In this document: positions 47,528-55,463 of the stretch, in pieces
Numbering within the stretch: position 1 is the first letter of the stretch
Layout: each line of letters begins with the position of its first letter
Source of the DNA: Coriobacteriia bacterium
GTDB taxonomy: Bacteria > Actinomycetota > Coriobacteriia > Coriobacteriales > UBA8131
Direction: 5' to 3'
Assembly: GCA_009783085.1 (NCBI GenBank)
Contig: WRHU01000007.1
Span: forward strand, 38,877 to 102,876
DNA length: 64,000 nucleotides
Position numbers and translations under genes: made by a program
The notes under the pieces: generated by a model
The model's database searches: none
Seen by the model: the letters and a program-made list of their open reading frames with translations, nothing else
What the model was told of the DNA's origin: nothing

Positions 47528-48319
47528 ATGTCATCGACGATAAAATCGCCTTGGCTTATCCATTACGATGCGTCAAGCTGCAATGGCTGCGACATCGAGG
47601 TTCTTGCCTGCTTGACTCCGCTGTATGACGTTGAGCGTTTTGGCATTATTAACACCGGTAACCCCAAGCACGCCGACATCTTTTTGGTGACGGGCTCGGT
47701 TAACGAGCGCAATGTCAACGTGCTTCAACAAATCTATGACCAGATGCTTGAGCCTAAAGTTGTTATTGCTTGCGGCATTTGCGCTTGCTCGGGCGGCGTT
47801 TTCCGTGATTGCTACAACACGCTGGGTGGCATTGATGTTGCTATCCCCGTTGATGTTTACGCTCCGGGCTGTGCTATTCGCCCCGAGGCAATCATTGACG
47901 CTGTGGTTGCTGGCTTGGGTGTTTTGGAAGAGAAACGTGCGGCGTTTGCGGCTGGCACGCTTGAAACACCAGAGCTTCCTGATTGCCTTACGGCTGCAGA
48001 CAAGCTGGTTGAAGGCGAACTCTTGCGTGACAACTATGTTGCCAAAACGCAAGACATGAGCGCTGCTGCTGCCGTTGCTGCTACTACGGGTACGATTGAC
48101 GCAGCTGACGTGGCTCAGGCCAGTGCGGCTGTGGCAAAGGCTCGTGCGGCTGCCGCTAACGCAGCGGTTCTCAACGGTGATGCTGATGCGACAGCTGGCG
48201 CAGACACCGTTGCAGCTGACGCCGCAGCTGGCACCGCAGCTGACACCGCAGCTGACACCGCAGTTGACACGGGCACCGCCCCAGCCAACACCGCCACGAC
48301 CGATGCAGAGGAGGCATAA
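47528..48319 (+). CDS. echC: Ech hydrogenase small subunit C (NuoB-like)
   Basis: Carries the proximal [4Fe-4S] cluster. Cluster ligands are visible at Cys18 and Cys21 (SCNGCDIE), Cys85/87 region in ACGICACSGG and Cys115 in APGCAIRPE. The core ends near residue 170; the last 90 residues are an Ala/Asp/Thr-rich tail with repeated TAADTAADTAVDTG, absent from usual 150-170 residue relatives. AAGGAGG precedes the ATG. Its stop TAA shares its last base with the echD ATG. Confidence 0.93.
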   Translation: MSSTIKSPWLIHYDASSCNGCDIEVLACLTPLYDVERFGIINTGNPKHADIFLVTGSVNERNVNVLQQIYDQMLEPKVVIACGICACSGGVFRDCYNTLGGIDVAIPVDVYAPGCAIRPEAIIDAVVAGLGVLEEKRAAFAAGTLETPELPDCLTAADKLVEGELLRDNYVAKTQDMSAAAAVAATTGTIDAADVAQASAAVAKARAAAANAAVLNGDADATAGADTVAADAAAGTAADTAADTAVDTGTAPANTATTDAEEA

Positions 48320-48840
48320 TGGATCCCCAAGTATTTATCAACGTAAAAGAATCTGAGCTTCGGGCTAAGGTTGAGCAGTACCATACCAACGGCTGGCGCT
48401 TTGTTAATATCAACGGTTCAACGGTTGAGGAGGGTGTTGAGGTTATCTATTCTTTCTCAAAAGGGGAGCCGTTTGAGAACCTGCGCCTTGTGGTTGCCAA
48501 CGGCACACATCTTCCGTCGGTTACCGACTTGTACCCCAATGCGTTTTTCTTTGAGAACGAAACCCATGACCTTTTTGGCACGGCTTTTGATGGCATCTCT
48601 ATAGATTTTGGCGGAGAGTTTTACACGGTAAGTGTTCCCACGCCGATGAACCCAGCTTCTGCCCAAGCGCAAGAAGCACTGGCCAACAACACCTACGGAG
48701 CTGCGAATTATGGCGACTGCGAAGTTCCTGAGCCTGCTGCTAAGCCTGCCGCCAAGGCAGACACCAAGGCAGACGCTGCTTCTGCAAAAACCGCCACGTC
48801 AGATACCGCAGAAACTACGACAACAACCGAGGAGGCATAA
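48319..48840 (+). CDS. echD: Ech hydrogenase subunit D (NuoC-like)
   Basis: 173 residues. NuoC-type motif ETHDLFGTAFDGI and a short N-terminal domain (ESELRAKVEQYHTNGWRFV). The C-terminal 40 residues are an Ala/Lys/Thr-rich tail ending TTTTTEEA. One-base overlaps on both sides (TAATG) indicate translational coupling with echC and echE. Confidence 0.88.
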   Translation: MDPQVFINVKESELRAKVEQYHTNGWRFVNINGSTVEEGVEVIYSFSKGEPFENLRLVVANGTHLPSVTDLYPNAFFFENETHDLFGTAFDGISIDFGGEFYTVSVPTPMNPASAQAQEALANNTYGAANYGDCEVPEPAAKPAAKADTKADAASAKTATSDTAETTTTTEEA

Positions 48841-49928
48841 TGGGCAAACGTACCGTAATTCCCTTTGGGCCGCAACACCCTGTTTTGCCTGAGCCCATTC
48901 ACCTTGATTTGGTAATCGAGGACGAAAAAGTCATTGAGGCTATTCCCCAAATTGGCTTTATCCATCGTGGTCTTGAGAAACTTGTTGAAACCCGCGATTA
49001 TCAGACCTACGTTAATATCACTGAGCGCATCTGTGGCATTTGCTCCTTTGGGCACAGCCTTGGTTTTTCTCAGACCATTGAGATTTTGATGGGCATTGAG
49101 ATACCCAAGCGTGCCGAGTTCTTAAGAGTAATTTGGCATGAGCTTTCGCGTATTCATTCCCACCTTTTGTGGCTCGGACTTTTGGCAGATGCCTTTGGCT
49201 ACGAGAACCTGTTTATGCAATGCTGGCGCCTGCGCGAGCGAGTGCTCAATATTTTTGAACAGACCACGGGCGGCCGTGTTATTTTATCGGCGTGCAATGT
49301 TGGTGGGGTACTTCAAGATATTTCTGACGAGGATCTGCGTGGTATTGTGCAGATACTCGATGGCCTGCGCGATGAGTATGGCGATTTGCTCGACACCTTT
49401 TTGTATGACCGTTCGGTCGAAAGCCGCCTCGGCGGTGTGGGCTACTTGAGCAAGCAGCAGGCAGAAGAGTTTGCCATTGTTGGACCGTTCGCCCGTGCCT
49501 CAGGTGTTATCGAGGACGTTCGTATGTTTGGACACGGCGGCTACGGTGCGCTTGAGGATTTTGAGCCCGTTATTTCTACCCGTGGCGACGGTTATGCCCG
49601 CTGCGAGGTACGTGCGCTTGAAGTTTTGCAGTCCATCGACATCATTAAAGAACTGGTGGGCAAAATGCCTGACACTCCCATCTCGGTTGCGGTTAAAGGT
49701 TCTCCGGAGGCAGGCTCTCGCTCTGCTTCTCGTGTTGAGCAGCCCCGCGGCGAGTGCTACTACTATTCTCGTGGCAACGGAACCAAGTTCCTTGATCGCT
49801 TTAGGATTCGCACCCCAACGGCGCAAAACGTCGCTGGTATGGTTGCTACCCTACAAGGTTGCGATCTGGCAGATGTGCCGCTGAACGTTTTGACCATCGA
49901 CCCCTGCATCAGCTGCACCGAGCGCTGA
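48840..49928 (+). CDS. echE: Ech hydrogenase large subunit E ([NiFe] catalytic)
   Basis: Holds the NiFe active site that evolves or oxidises H2. 362 residues. N-terminal ligand motif RICGICSFGH (Cys65, Cys68) and C-terminal motif DPCISC (Cys356, Cys359) are both complete, which separates it from NuoD of complex I, where they are lost. The protein ends only three residues after the last Cys (TER), exactly where other large subunits are cut by a maturation protease, so it needs no C-terminal processing, as reported for EchE/CooH types. Confidence 0.95.
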   Translation: MGKRTVIPFGPQHPVLPEPIHLDLVIEDEKVIEAIPQIGFIHRGLEKLVETRDYQTYVNITERICGICSFGHSLGFSQTIEILMGIEIPKRAEFLRVIWHELSRIHSHLLWLGLLADAFGYENLFMQCWRLRERVLNIFEQTTGGRVILSACNVGGVLQDISDEDLRGIVQILDGLRDEYGDLLDTFLYDRSVESRLGGVGYLSKQQAEEFAIVGPFARASGVIEDVRMFGHGGYGALEDFEPVISTRGDGYARCEVRALEVLQSIDIIKELVGKMPDTPISVAVKGSPEAGSRSASRVEQPRGECYYYSRGNGTKFLDRFRIRTPTAQNVAGMVATLQGCDLADVPLNVLTIDPCISCTER

Positions 49929-49958
49929 TACCTACGATACGGAGCTTAAGGAGAAATC

Positions 49959-50423
49959 ATGGGTTCTTTCCATCTTACTAAGATGTCGTTCAAAAACCTG
50001 TTTAGCAAACCGGCGACCAAGCTGTATCCCATAGAGCCGCCTGTCTACACCCCAATGACCAAAGGTCGAGTTGTGGTTGACATGAAAGAGTGTACGCTGT
50101 GCAGTGTGTGCGAAAAGAAGTGTCCTTCGTCTGCTATCACGGTTGATAAGCCGGGCGAAACCTGGACGCTCAATCCTTTTGCCTGCGTGCAGTGCTACGC
50201 CTGCGTGCGCGTTTGTCCCAAAGATTGCCTCACTATGTTGGCAGACTACACCCCCTCGGCAACTAAAAAGAGCCTTGTGATAGAAAAGAAACCTGAGCTT
50301 ACGCCTGAGGAGAAAGCCGCCAAAGAGGCAAAAGATAAGGAAAAAGCCGAGCGTGTTGCCGCTGCCATGGCTAAAAAAGCTGCCAAAGATGCTGCAGCTA
50401 AGGCCGCTGACGATACCAAATAA
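49959..50423 (+). CDS. echF: Ech hydrogenase ferredoxin subunit F (NuoI-like)
   Basis: Passes electrons from ferredoxin to the small subunit. Two [4Fe-4S] motifs: Cys45-x2-Cys48-x2-Cys51-x3-Cys55 and Cys76-x2-Cys79-x2-Cys82-x3-Cys86. A roughly 40-residue Lys/Ala/Glu-rich tail follows. AAGGAGAAATC precedes the ATG. Last gene of the operon; a terminator follows. No hyp maturation genes are in the window. Confidence 0.93.
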   Translation: MGSFHLTKMSFKNLFSKPATKLYPIEPPVYTPMTKGRVVVDMKECTLCSVCEKKCPSSAITVDKPGETWTLNPFACVQCYACVRVCPKDCLTMLADYTPSATKKSLVIEKKPELTPEEKAAKEAKDKEKAERVAAAMAKKAAKDAAAKAADDTK

Positions 50424-50482
50424 CCTCGCCTGAGCCTGAGCTTGTTTTTAGAATTGGTTCTTGCGTTAACAAGAGCTTAGGA

Positions 50483-50520
50483 GTGCGCAGTGAGTCCATT
50501 AACTCTCTGCGCACTTTTCT
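50483..50520 (+). terminator. Terminator of the ech operon
   Basis: A 13-base-pair stem with one mismatch (GTGCGCAG and CTGCGCAC at its base) around a CCATTA loop, followed by TTTTCTT. Confidence 0.85.
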
Positions 50521-50533
50521 TCCAAAATTAGGC

Positions 50534-50561
50534 TTGTCCACATAAAAATATATGGTATAGT
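50534..50561 (+). promoter_or_regulatory. tal-rho promoter
   Basis: TTGTCC (50534-50539), 16-base spacer, TATAGT (50556-50561). It leaves a leader of about 230 bases (50568-50798) before the transaldolase gene, with CCTGAC/GTCAGG (50577-50582 with 50625-50630) and a CGCTGC...GCAGCG hairpin near 50717-50734. No known riboswitch recognised. Confidence 0.5.
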
Positions 50562-50798
50562 AATCGCATAGATTCCCCTGACAATCAGATTTTTGTGCTA
50601 GACCTACCGCGCATAATTTCTGCAGTCAGGCAAACCTCGCAAAAAATTGTGAATCATTTCAGAGAAAGTTCCCGAGCTAACGAAGCGCATCCACACCGTA
50701 TTTAACATATCCTTATCGCTGCGCAGTTGCAGCGGGGCTCCATCAAAGGTGGCGCGCTACCATGAGGTATCCGCTTGGGAAAAGAAAGGAAGTAAAAC

Positions 50799-51479
50799 GT
50801 GAAGTTTTTCTTAGACACAGCTGATCTTGACGAGATTGCTGAGGCGGCCAGTTGGGGTGCGCTTGCGGGCGTGACCACCAACCCAACATTGTACGCTCGC
50901 ATTGGTGGTAAACTTGCGGATTTCAACGAGCATATCAAACGCATCTGTGCGCTGGTTGACGGCCCCGTATCGGCAGAAACCACGGCAACCACCCGCGAAA
51001 AAATTGTGGAGGAGGGACGTGAGCTTGCGGCGCTTGCTCCCAATGTAGTGGTAAAAGTTCCTACAACGGTTGAAGGACTTGCCGCCACCCGCACCCTTGC
51101 CGATGAAGGTATCCACGTTAACATGACACTGTGCTTCTCAGTGCCCCAAGCCTTGCTTGCTGCACGCGCTGGAGCAGCGTACATAAGCCCCTTTGTTGGG
51201 CGTTTTGATGATATTTCTGAAGACGGCATTGAGCAACTTGACAATATTGTTTCTGCGCTGGCAGGTTACGATTTTGCTCCTTGTGGTCCGGCGGGCAAAG
51301 AGGTCGAGGTTATTGCGGCTTCTATTCGTAGCGCAAACCACGTTACGCAGGCAGCCCTTTTGGGAGCTGACATTGCAACAGTTCCCTTTAATGTACTTAA
51401 AAAGTGTGTCGAGCATCCGCTGACTACCAACGGACTTGCCGCTTTTGAAAAAGATTGGGAAAAGGTGAAAAACGCATGA
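50799..51479 (+). CDS. tal: Transaldolase (TalC/Fsa-like subfamily)
   Basis: Transfers a dihydroxyacetone unit in the non-oxidative pentose phosphate pathway, or acts as a fructose-6-phosphate aldolase. 226 residues, the short form. Signature MKFFLDTADLDEI, GVTTNPTL, Schiff-base Lys in NVVVKVPTT, VNMTLCFS and ISPFVGRFDD. GTG start with AAAGGAAG upstream. The stop overlaps the first possible rho start (ATGA). Confidence 0.94.
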   Translation: MKFFLDTADLDEIAEAASWGALAGVTTNPTLYARIGGKLADFNEHIKRICALVDGPVSAETTATTREKIVEEGRELAALAPNVVVKVPTTVEGLAATRTLADEGIHVNMTLCFSVPQALLAARAGAAYISPFVGRFDDISEDGIEQLDNIVSALAGYDFAPCGPAGKEVEVIAASIRSANHVTQAALLGADIATVPFNVLKKCVEHPLTTNGLAAFEKDWEKVKNA

Positions 51480-53161
51480 TTCAAAAAACGGAGAAGGACG
51501 CTATGAGCTTGCTGATTGACGAGGACGAGCTTGCCGAGTCAATTAAGACTAAGCCAGCTTTAGGGCGCAAGCCACGTCGTGGCACTGCCGAAACAAAGGC
51601 AGCAGAGGCAGAAGCTGGTCTAGCAGGCGATGACGATTTGTTTGGTGCCGACGCTGACGTAACAGAAGCTCCAAAACGTCGGGGTCGTCCACCTAAAAAC
51701 GCTGGCTCTGAGGGGAGTGCAGCTGCCGCTTCAGCAAAAGCGAGCCAAGCGCAGAGTGGGCAAAACGGACGCAGCAACGGCAGTAACAACGCCACCGGGG
51801 GAAATGGCAACAACGGCAACGGACAACAACGCCGCCAACGCCGCCAACCAGCAAACAATCGAGAAATAGTTCCCTCCATAACACGAGAGGATCTTGCTGC
51901 TCTTAAAATTGGCGAACTACGGGCAAAAGCAGCTGAGCTTGAACTTGACATCACCAGTATCAAGAAAAAAGATGAACTTATCGACGCCGTACTAGCCGCC
52001 GCCGTAAAGGCAGAAGGCTTTATCGAGTGTGCGGGTATTCTTGATCTGCTGTCTGAAGGTTATGGCTTTTTGCGCACAACGGGCTATTTGCCCGGCGAGC
52101 TTGATGTCTATGTTGGCATGGCTATGGTGCGTCGCAACGGCTTGCGTAAGGGTGACTACGTGTGCGGTCAGGTACGTCCTGCTCGTGAGAATGAGAAGTT
52201 TGCTGCCCTCCAGCGCATCGACAGCGTTAATGGTCTTTCGCTTGAGGATTTGCAACGTCGCCCCCGCTTTGCAGACCTCACCCCCGTTTACCCCGACGAG
52301 CGCTTGCTCATGGAACACGGACAACACACCATTACCGCACGTACCATAGACTTGGTTGCTCCTATTGGTAAGGGCCAGCGCGGCCTTATTGTATCGCCGC
52401 CTAAGGCTGGTAAGACCACTATTCTCAAAGACATTGCTGCTGCCATTAGTGCCAATGACCCCAAGGTGCACCTCATGTGCTTGCTCGTAGATGAGCGCCC
52501 TGAGGAAGTCACCGATATGGAGCGCTCCATCAACGGCGAGGTAGTTTCCTCAACCTTTGATATGCCTTCAGAAAATCACATTGCGGTTGCCGAGCTTGTT
52601 ATCGAGCGTGCCAAACGTTTGGTTGAGGCCGGGCGCGATGTTGTTATCCTTTTGGATTCTATTACCCGCCTTGCACGTGCGTACAACCTTGCGCAACCTG
52701 CTTCGGGCCGTATCCTTTCTGGTGGTGTTGATTCAACGGCGTTGTATCCGCCCAAGCGTTTTCTTGGTGCGGCACGTAATATCGAGGGCGGCGGCTCACT
52801 TACTATTCTTGCCTCTGCGCTTATCGACACCGGCTCAAAGATGGACGAAGTTATCTTTGAAGAGTTTAAGGGCACGGGCAACATGGAGCTCAAACTCGAC
52901 CGTGACCTTGCCGACCGCCGTGTGTTCCCAGCGATTGACCCAGTTTCAAGTGGCACCCGTAAAGAGGAGCTGTTGTTGGATGCACAGGAAGCACCGCTTA
53001 TCTGGGCAGTGCGTCGCATACTTGCCAACATGAATAGCACTGAGCGTTCTATGGAGATGCTCATCAAGTCGCTCAAGCAAACAAATAACAATGCTGAGTT
53101 CTTGATGCGTACGGCCAAAAAAGCGCAGCAAAAGAACTCCTCGGAAAGCATAGATTTATAA
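51476..53161 (+). CDS. rho: Transcription termination factor Rho
   Basis: Hexameric RNA helicase that ends transcription. Starts either at ATG 51476, overlapping the tal stop, or at ATG 51503 with GAGAAGGA upstream. The N-terminus has an AT-hook-like KRRGRPPK and an Asn/Gly/Arg/Gln-rich insert (around residues 90-130), as in many actinobacterial Rho proteins. The RNA-binding domain has GYGFLRTTGYLPG and VYVGMAMVRR. The ATPase has Walker A VSPPKAGKTT, LLVDERPEEVTDM and the Q/R-loop region SGGVDSTALYPPKRFLGAARN. Confidence 0.96.
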   Translation: MIQKTEKDAMSLLIDEDELAESIKTKPALGRKPRRGTAETKAAEAEAGLAGDDDLFGADADVTEAPKRRGRPPKNAGSEGSAAAASAKASQAQSGQNGRSNGSNNATGGNGNNGNGQQRRQRRQPANNREIVPSITREDLAALKIGELRAKAAELELDITSIKKKDELIDAVLAAAVKAEGFIECAGILDLLSEGYGFLRTTGYLPGELDVYVGMAMVRRNGLRKGDYVCGQVRPARENEKFAALQRIDSVNGLSLEDLQRRPRFADLTPVYPDERLLMEHGQHTITARTIDLVAPIGKGQRGLIVSPPKAGKTTILKDIAAAISANDPKVHLMCLLVDERPEEVTDMERSINGEVVSSTFDMPSENHIAVAELVIERAKRLVEAGRDVVILLDSITRLARAYNLAQPASGRILSGGVDSTALYPPKRFLGAARNIEGGGSLTILASALIDTGSKMDEVIFEEFKGTGNMELKLDRDLADRRVFPAIDPVSSGTRKEELLLDAQEAPLIWAVRRILANMNSTERSMEMLIKSLKQTNNNAEFLMRTAKKAQQKNSSESIDL

Positions 53162-53196
53162 AATAATTTTCTCGATAAAAAGGGGTGAATGGACAG

Positions 53197-54261
53197 ATGG
53201 TTAAGCAAGGTTTTAAGTTCTGGTTTAGGGCATCGCGCAATCCAGCGTTGGGGCAATCGCTCACACCATATATTCTTGGTGTGCTTTTTGCCGTTGCAGC
53301 ATGGCTGTACAATCCGGACGTTCCCTTTTACCCCATTGGGTTGGTTCTCGGCGCGCTCGGCTTTATAGGAGTGGGCGCTGCACATACGGGCATCAACCTC
53401 TTGGACGACTATTTTGACTACACCAAAGGTGCGGTAGCCGAGCGCGCCGCCCTCATTGACGGCGGTTTTAGGGCTCGCTTGCACAAGTGTGCTTATATTG
53501 AGTCTGGAGAAGCAACCGCCAAAGAAACCCGCAACGTGGCATGGCTGTTTATTGCCTTTGCCTTGGCCTGTGGTGCGGCTGTTTTGGTACTCGGTCTTCT
53601 CTTTTTGGGTTATGACTGGCGCTACCTTGCGCTTTTTGCAGGCCTGGGACTTCTTTTAGGAGTTATGTATGCCGGCCCTCCGCTTCGCTTGAGCTATCAC
53701 GGTTTTGGCGAGCTGGTGGTTGGTGTTGTTTTTGGCGCCCTTATCGCCATTCCCGCCTATTATGTTTGCACGGCGCATATTAGTGCAGGCATTATCTGGG
53801 CTTCCATTCCCTGTGGTTTGCTCACCATGAATATTGTTAATACGCACGCCATCATGGATTTTGAAAGCGACAAAGCAGCACACCGTACAACTTTTGTTGT
53901 GCTTTTGGGCTCAAAGATGGCAGGTTTTTGGGTTGATGTTGTTTTGTTGGTTGCGGCATACGGCTGTATTATTGCTGGCGTTGTGCTGGGCGCTTTGCCC
54001 ATTCAAACGCTCCTTGTTTTGATTACCTTACCCGTTGCCATTGGTTTCTTGCGCCTGGTGCATCTCTACGTTACCAATCCTGACCAAGTAGAAACTCCCA
54101 AATGGTGGATGGGTCGCTTTAAGCAGTGGGAGGCGTATAAAGAAGCAGGTATCGAGTGGTTCATGCTTCGTTGGGCTTTGGCACGCAATTTGCTCATACA
54201 ATTTGTGTTAATTGTTGCCCTTACTAACCTCTTGAACTTCGATTGGCTCTTTGGGTATTAG
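53197..54261 (+). CDS. UbiA-family prenyltransferase (MenA-like)
   Basis: Integral membrane enzyme attaching a prenyl chain to an aromatic acceptor; the first step to menaquinone if MenA. About 354 residues with 8-9 helices. First Asp-rich motif NLLDDYFDYTKG and second DFESDKAAHRTT bind Mg-diphosphate. Alternative start GTG 53185. A radical SAM gene follows 43 bases later. The acceptor is not decidable, so quinone synthesis is inference. Confidence 0.88.
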   Translation: MVKQGFKFWFRASRNPALGQSLTPYILGVLFAVAAWLYNPDVPFYPIGLVLGALGFIGVGAAHTGINLLDDYFDYTKGAVAERAALIDGGFRARLHKCAYIESGEATAKETRNVAWLFIAFALACGAAVLVLGLLFLGYDWRYLALFAGLGLLLGVMYAGPPLRLSYHGFGELVVGVVFGALIAIPAYYVCTAHISAGIIWASIPCGLLTMNIVNTHAIMDFESDKAAHRTTFVVLLGSKMAGFWVDVVLLVAAYGCIIAGVVLGALPIQTLLVLITLPVAIGFLRLVHLYVTNPDQVETPKWWMGRFKQWEAYKEAGIEWFMLRWALARNLLIQFVLIVALTNLLNFDWLFGY

Positions 54262-54304
54262 CGAGAGGCTTTACGTTCGTTATCTTATTTGAAAGAGGAT
54301 AGTT

Positions 54305-55204
54305 ATGGGCGAGCTGCTGTATTACGGAACCTGGTTTTTTAAGTCAAAGTTTTTGGGGCAACGCAAGCCCTTGCAAAGTGTGCTTTTTATTACCGACCGC
54401 TGCAATCTTAACTGCAAGCATTGCAACGTGGTAAAAGAAGGTCCAGAGTGCATTTCAAAAAGTTACGAGGAGGTTAAAGCCGAGCTTGAGTATTGCTATG
54501 AGCTGGGCAGCCGCATCGTTGATTTTGAAGGGGGAGAGCCGCAACTTTGGACCGATGGCGACAAAGACATTAACTCACTCATTGAGCTTGCCCGCCAGAT
54601 AGGTTATTACTCTATTACGGTTACCACAAATGCCATGCTGCCCATTACCGCCAAAAGCGACCTCATTTGGATAAGTATTGACGGCATGCAAAAAAAGCAT
54701 GACGAACAACGCGCTGCCGGTTCCTTTGAGCGTGCGCTTAAAAACATTGCCGCTTGCGACCACCCCAACATGAATGTGAACATGACCATCACCTCTAAAA
54801 ACTATGAGGATTTTGAAGCAGTCGCTCAAATGGTTAAAGAAAATCCTCATCTGCGACGCCTGTCATTTTCTTTTTATATGCCGTACGAGAACCGCGACCT
54901 GTGCGTAACGCCTGAGATTCGCAACTCTGTTATCGACACGGCTTTGCGCCTCAAAAAGGAGGGGCACGACATTATGAACTCAAATGCGGGCCTCAAGCTT
55001 CTCAGAGATCCCAAGAGCTTTGCCCACAAGCGTCAGTGCTGGATTTCAAACTTCATTCTAAGCGACGGAACCCGCCTTGATGAGTGCCCAGGAGCAGCGG
55101 GCGGTTTGTGTGAGGAGTGCGGCTTTGGCATGGGCGCAGAAATGACGCTTTTGTGGAAGCTTCACCCCGCCATGCTCAAGGCAGGCCTGAGCGTCCGGAG
55201 CTAA
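54305..55204 (+). CDS. Radical SAM protein, function unknown
   Basis: 299 residues. The [4Fe-4S]/SAM motif CNLNCKHC is present after FITDR, followed by EGGEPQL (GGEP motif) and VTTNAML. The C-terminus has extra cysteines (QCWISNF, DECPGAAGGLCEECGFG) that may bind a second, SPASM-like cluster. AAAGAGGA precedes the ATG. It follows the UbiA gene and could modify its product, but this is only context. The stop lies within a 12-base tandem repeat. Confidence 0.88.
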   Translation: MGELLYYGTWFFKSKFLGQRKPLQSVLFITDRCNLNCKHCNVVKEGPECISKSYEEVKAELEYCYELGSRIVDFEGGEPQLWTDGDKDINSLIELARQIGYYSITVTTNAMLPITAKSDLIWISIDGMQKKHDEQRAAGSFERALKNIAACDHPNMNVNMTITSKNYEDFEAVAQMVKENPHLRRLSFSFYMPYENRDLCVTPEIRNSVIDTALRLKKEGHDIMNSNAGLKLLRDPKSFAHKRQCWISNFILSDGTRLDECPGAAGGLCEECGFGMGAEMTLLWKLHPAMLKAGLSVRS

Positions 55205-55299
55205 CTTAGGGGCTAACTAAAGGGCTAACAAACCGTGATGATGTTGATCATAAGCGTATCTAATCTGAGTGTTTTGGGCTAACTAAAGGGCTAACAAAC
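55198..55299. repeat. 12-bp tandem repeats, two clusters
   Basis: GCTAAC with flanks repeats at 12-base steps (from 55200, 55212, 55224), the first including the radical SAM stop codon. Two more copies lie at 55278 and 55290. A 23-base segment is identical at 55211-55233 and 55277-55299. Confidence 0.9.
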
Positions 55300-55326
55300 G
55301 CCCGCCCGCCGCAAAAACCACCCATT

Positions 55327-55366
55327 TTTCAAAAAAATTGAAAAAAACCCAAAATTTTAAAAAAAC
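55327..55366. promoter_or_regulatory. A-tract region upstream of rpoBC promoter
   Basis: Runs of A at roughly 10-base spacing (55331-, 55341-, 55351-, 55359-) just upstream of the -35. This fits an UP element or bent DNA. Confidence 0.5.
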
Positions 55367-55371
55367 AAGTC

Positions 55372-55399
55372 TTGACTTAGGTAATTTTTGGGATATTAT
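55372..55399 (+). promoter_or_regulatory. rpoBC promoter
   Basis: TTGACT (55372-55377), 16-base spacer, TATTAT (55394-55399), about 60 bases before rpoB. Confidence 0.65.
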
Positions 55400-55463
55400 A
55401 GATAGGTTGCGGCTATTGAGCGGCTCCCGTTGGTTTGACCCTGTAATTTGAAGGAGGATTCCT

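Noticed and set aside
48840..49928. NADH dehydrogenase (complex I) large subunit
   Set aside because: Both CxxC pairs for Ni and Fe are intact and the gene order is that of Ech, not nuo.
50730..50780. T-box-like sequence (GGTGGCGCGCTACC) before tal
   Set aside because: Lacks the AGGGTGGNACCGCG core, and the next gene is not an amino-acid or tRNA-charging gene.
52576..53484. Open frame of about 300 codons antisense to rho and the UbiA gene
   Set aside because: Covers the conserved Rho ATPase in reverse and crosses a gene boundary; Ser/Arg-rich composition is typical of antisense translation.
55198..55299. CRISPR-like array
   Set aside because: Units are 12 bases and directly adjacent, with no regular spacers and no cas genes.
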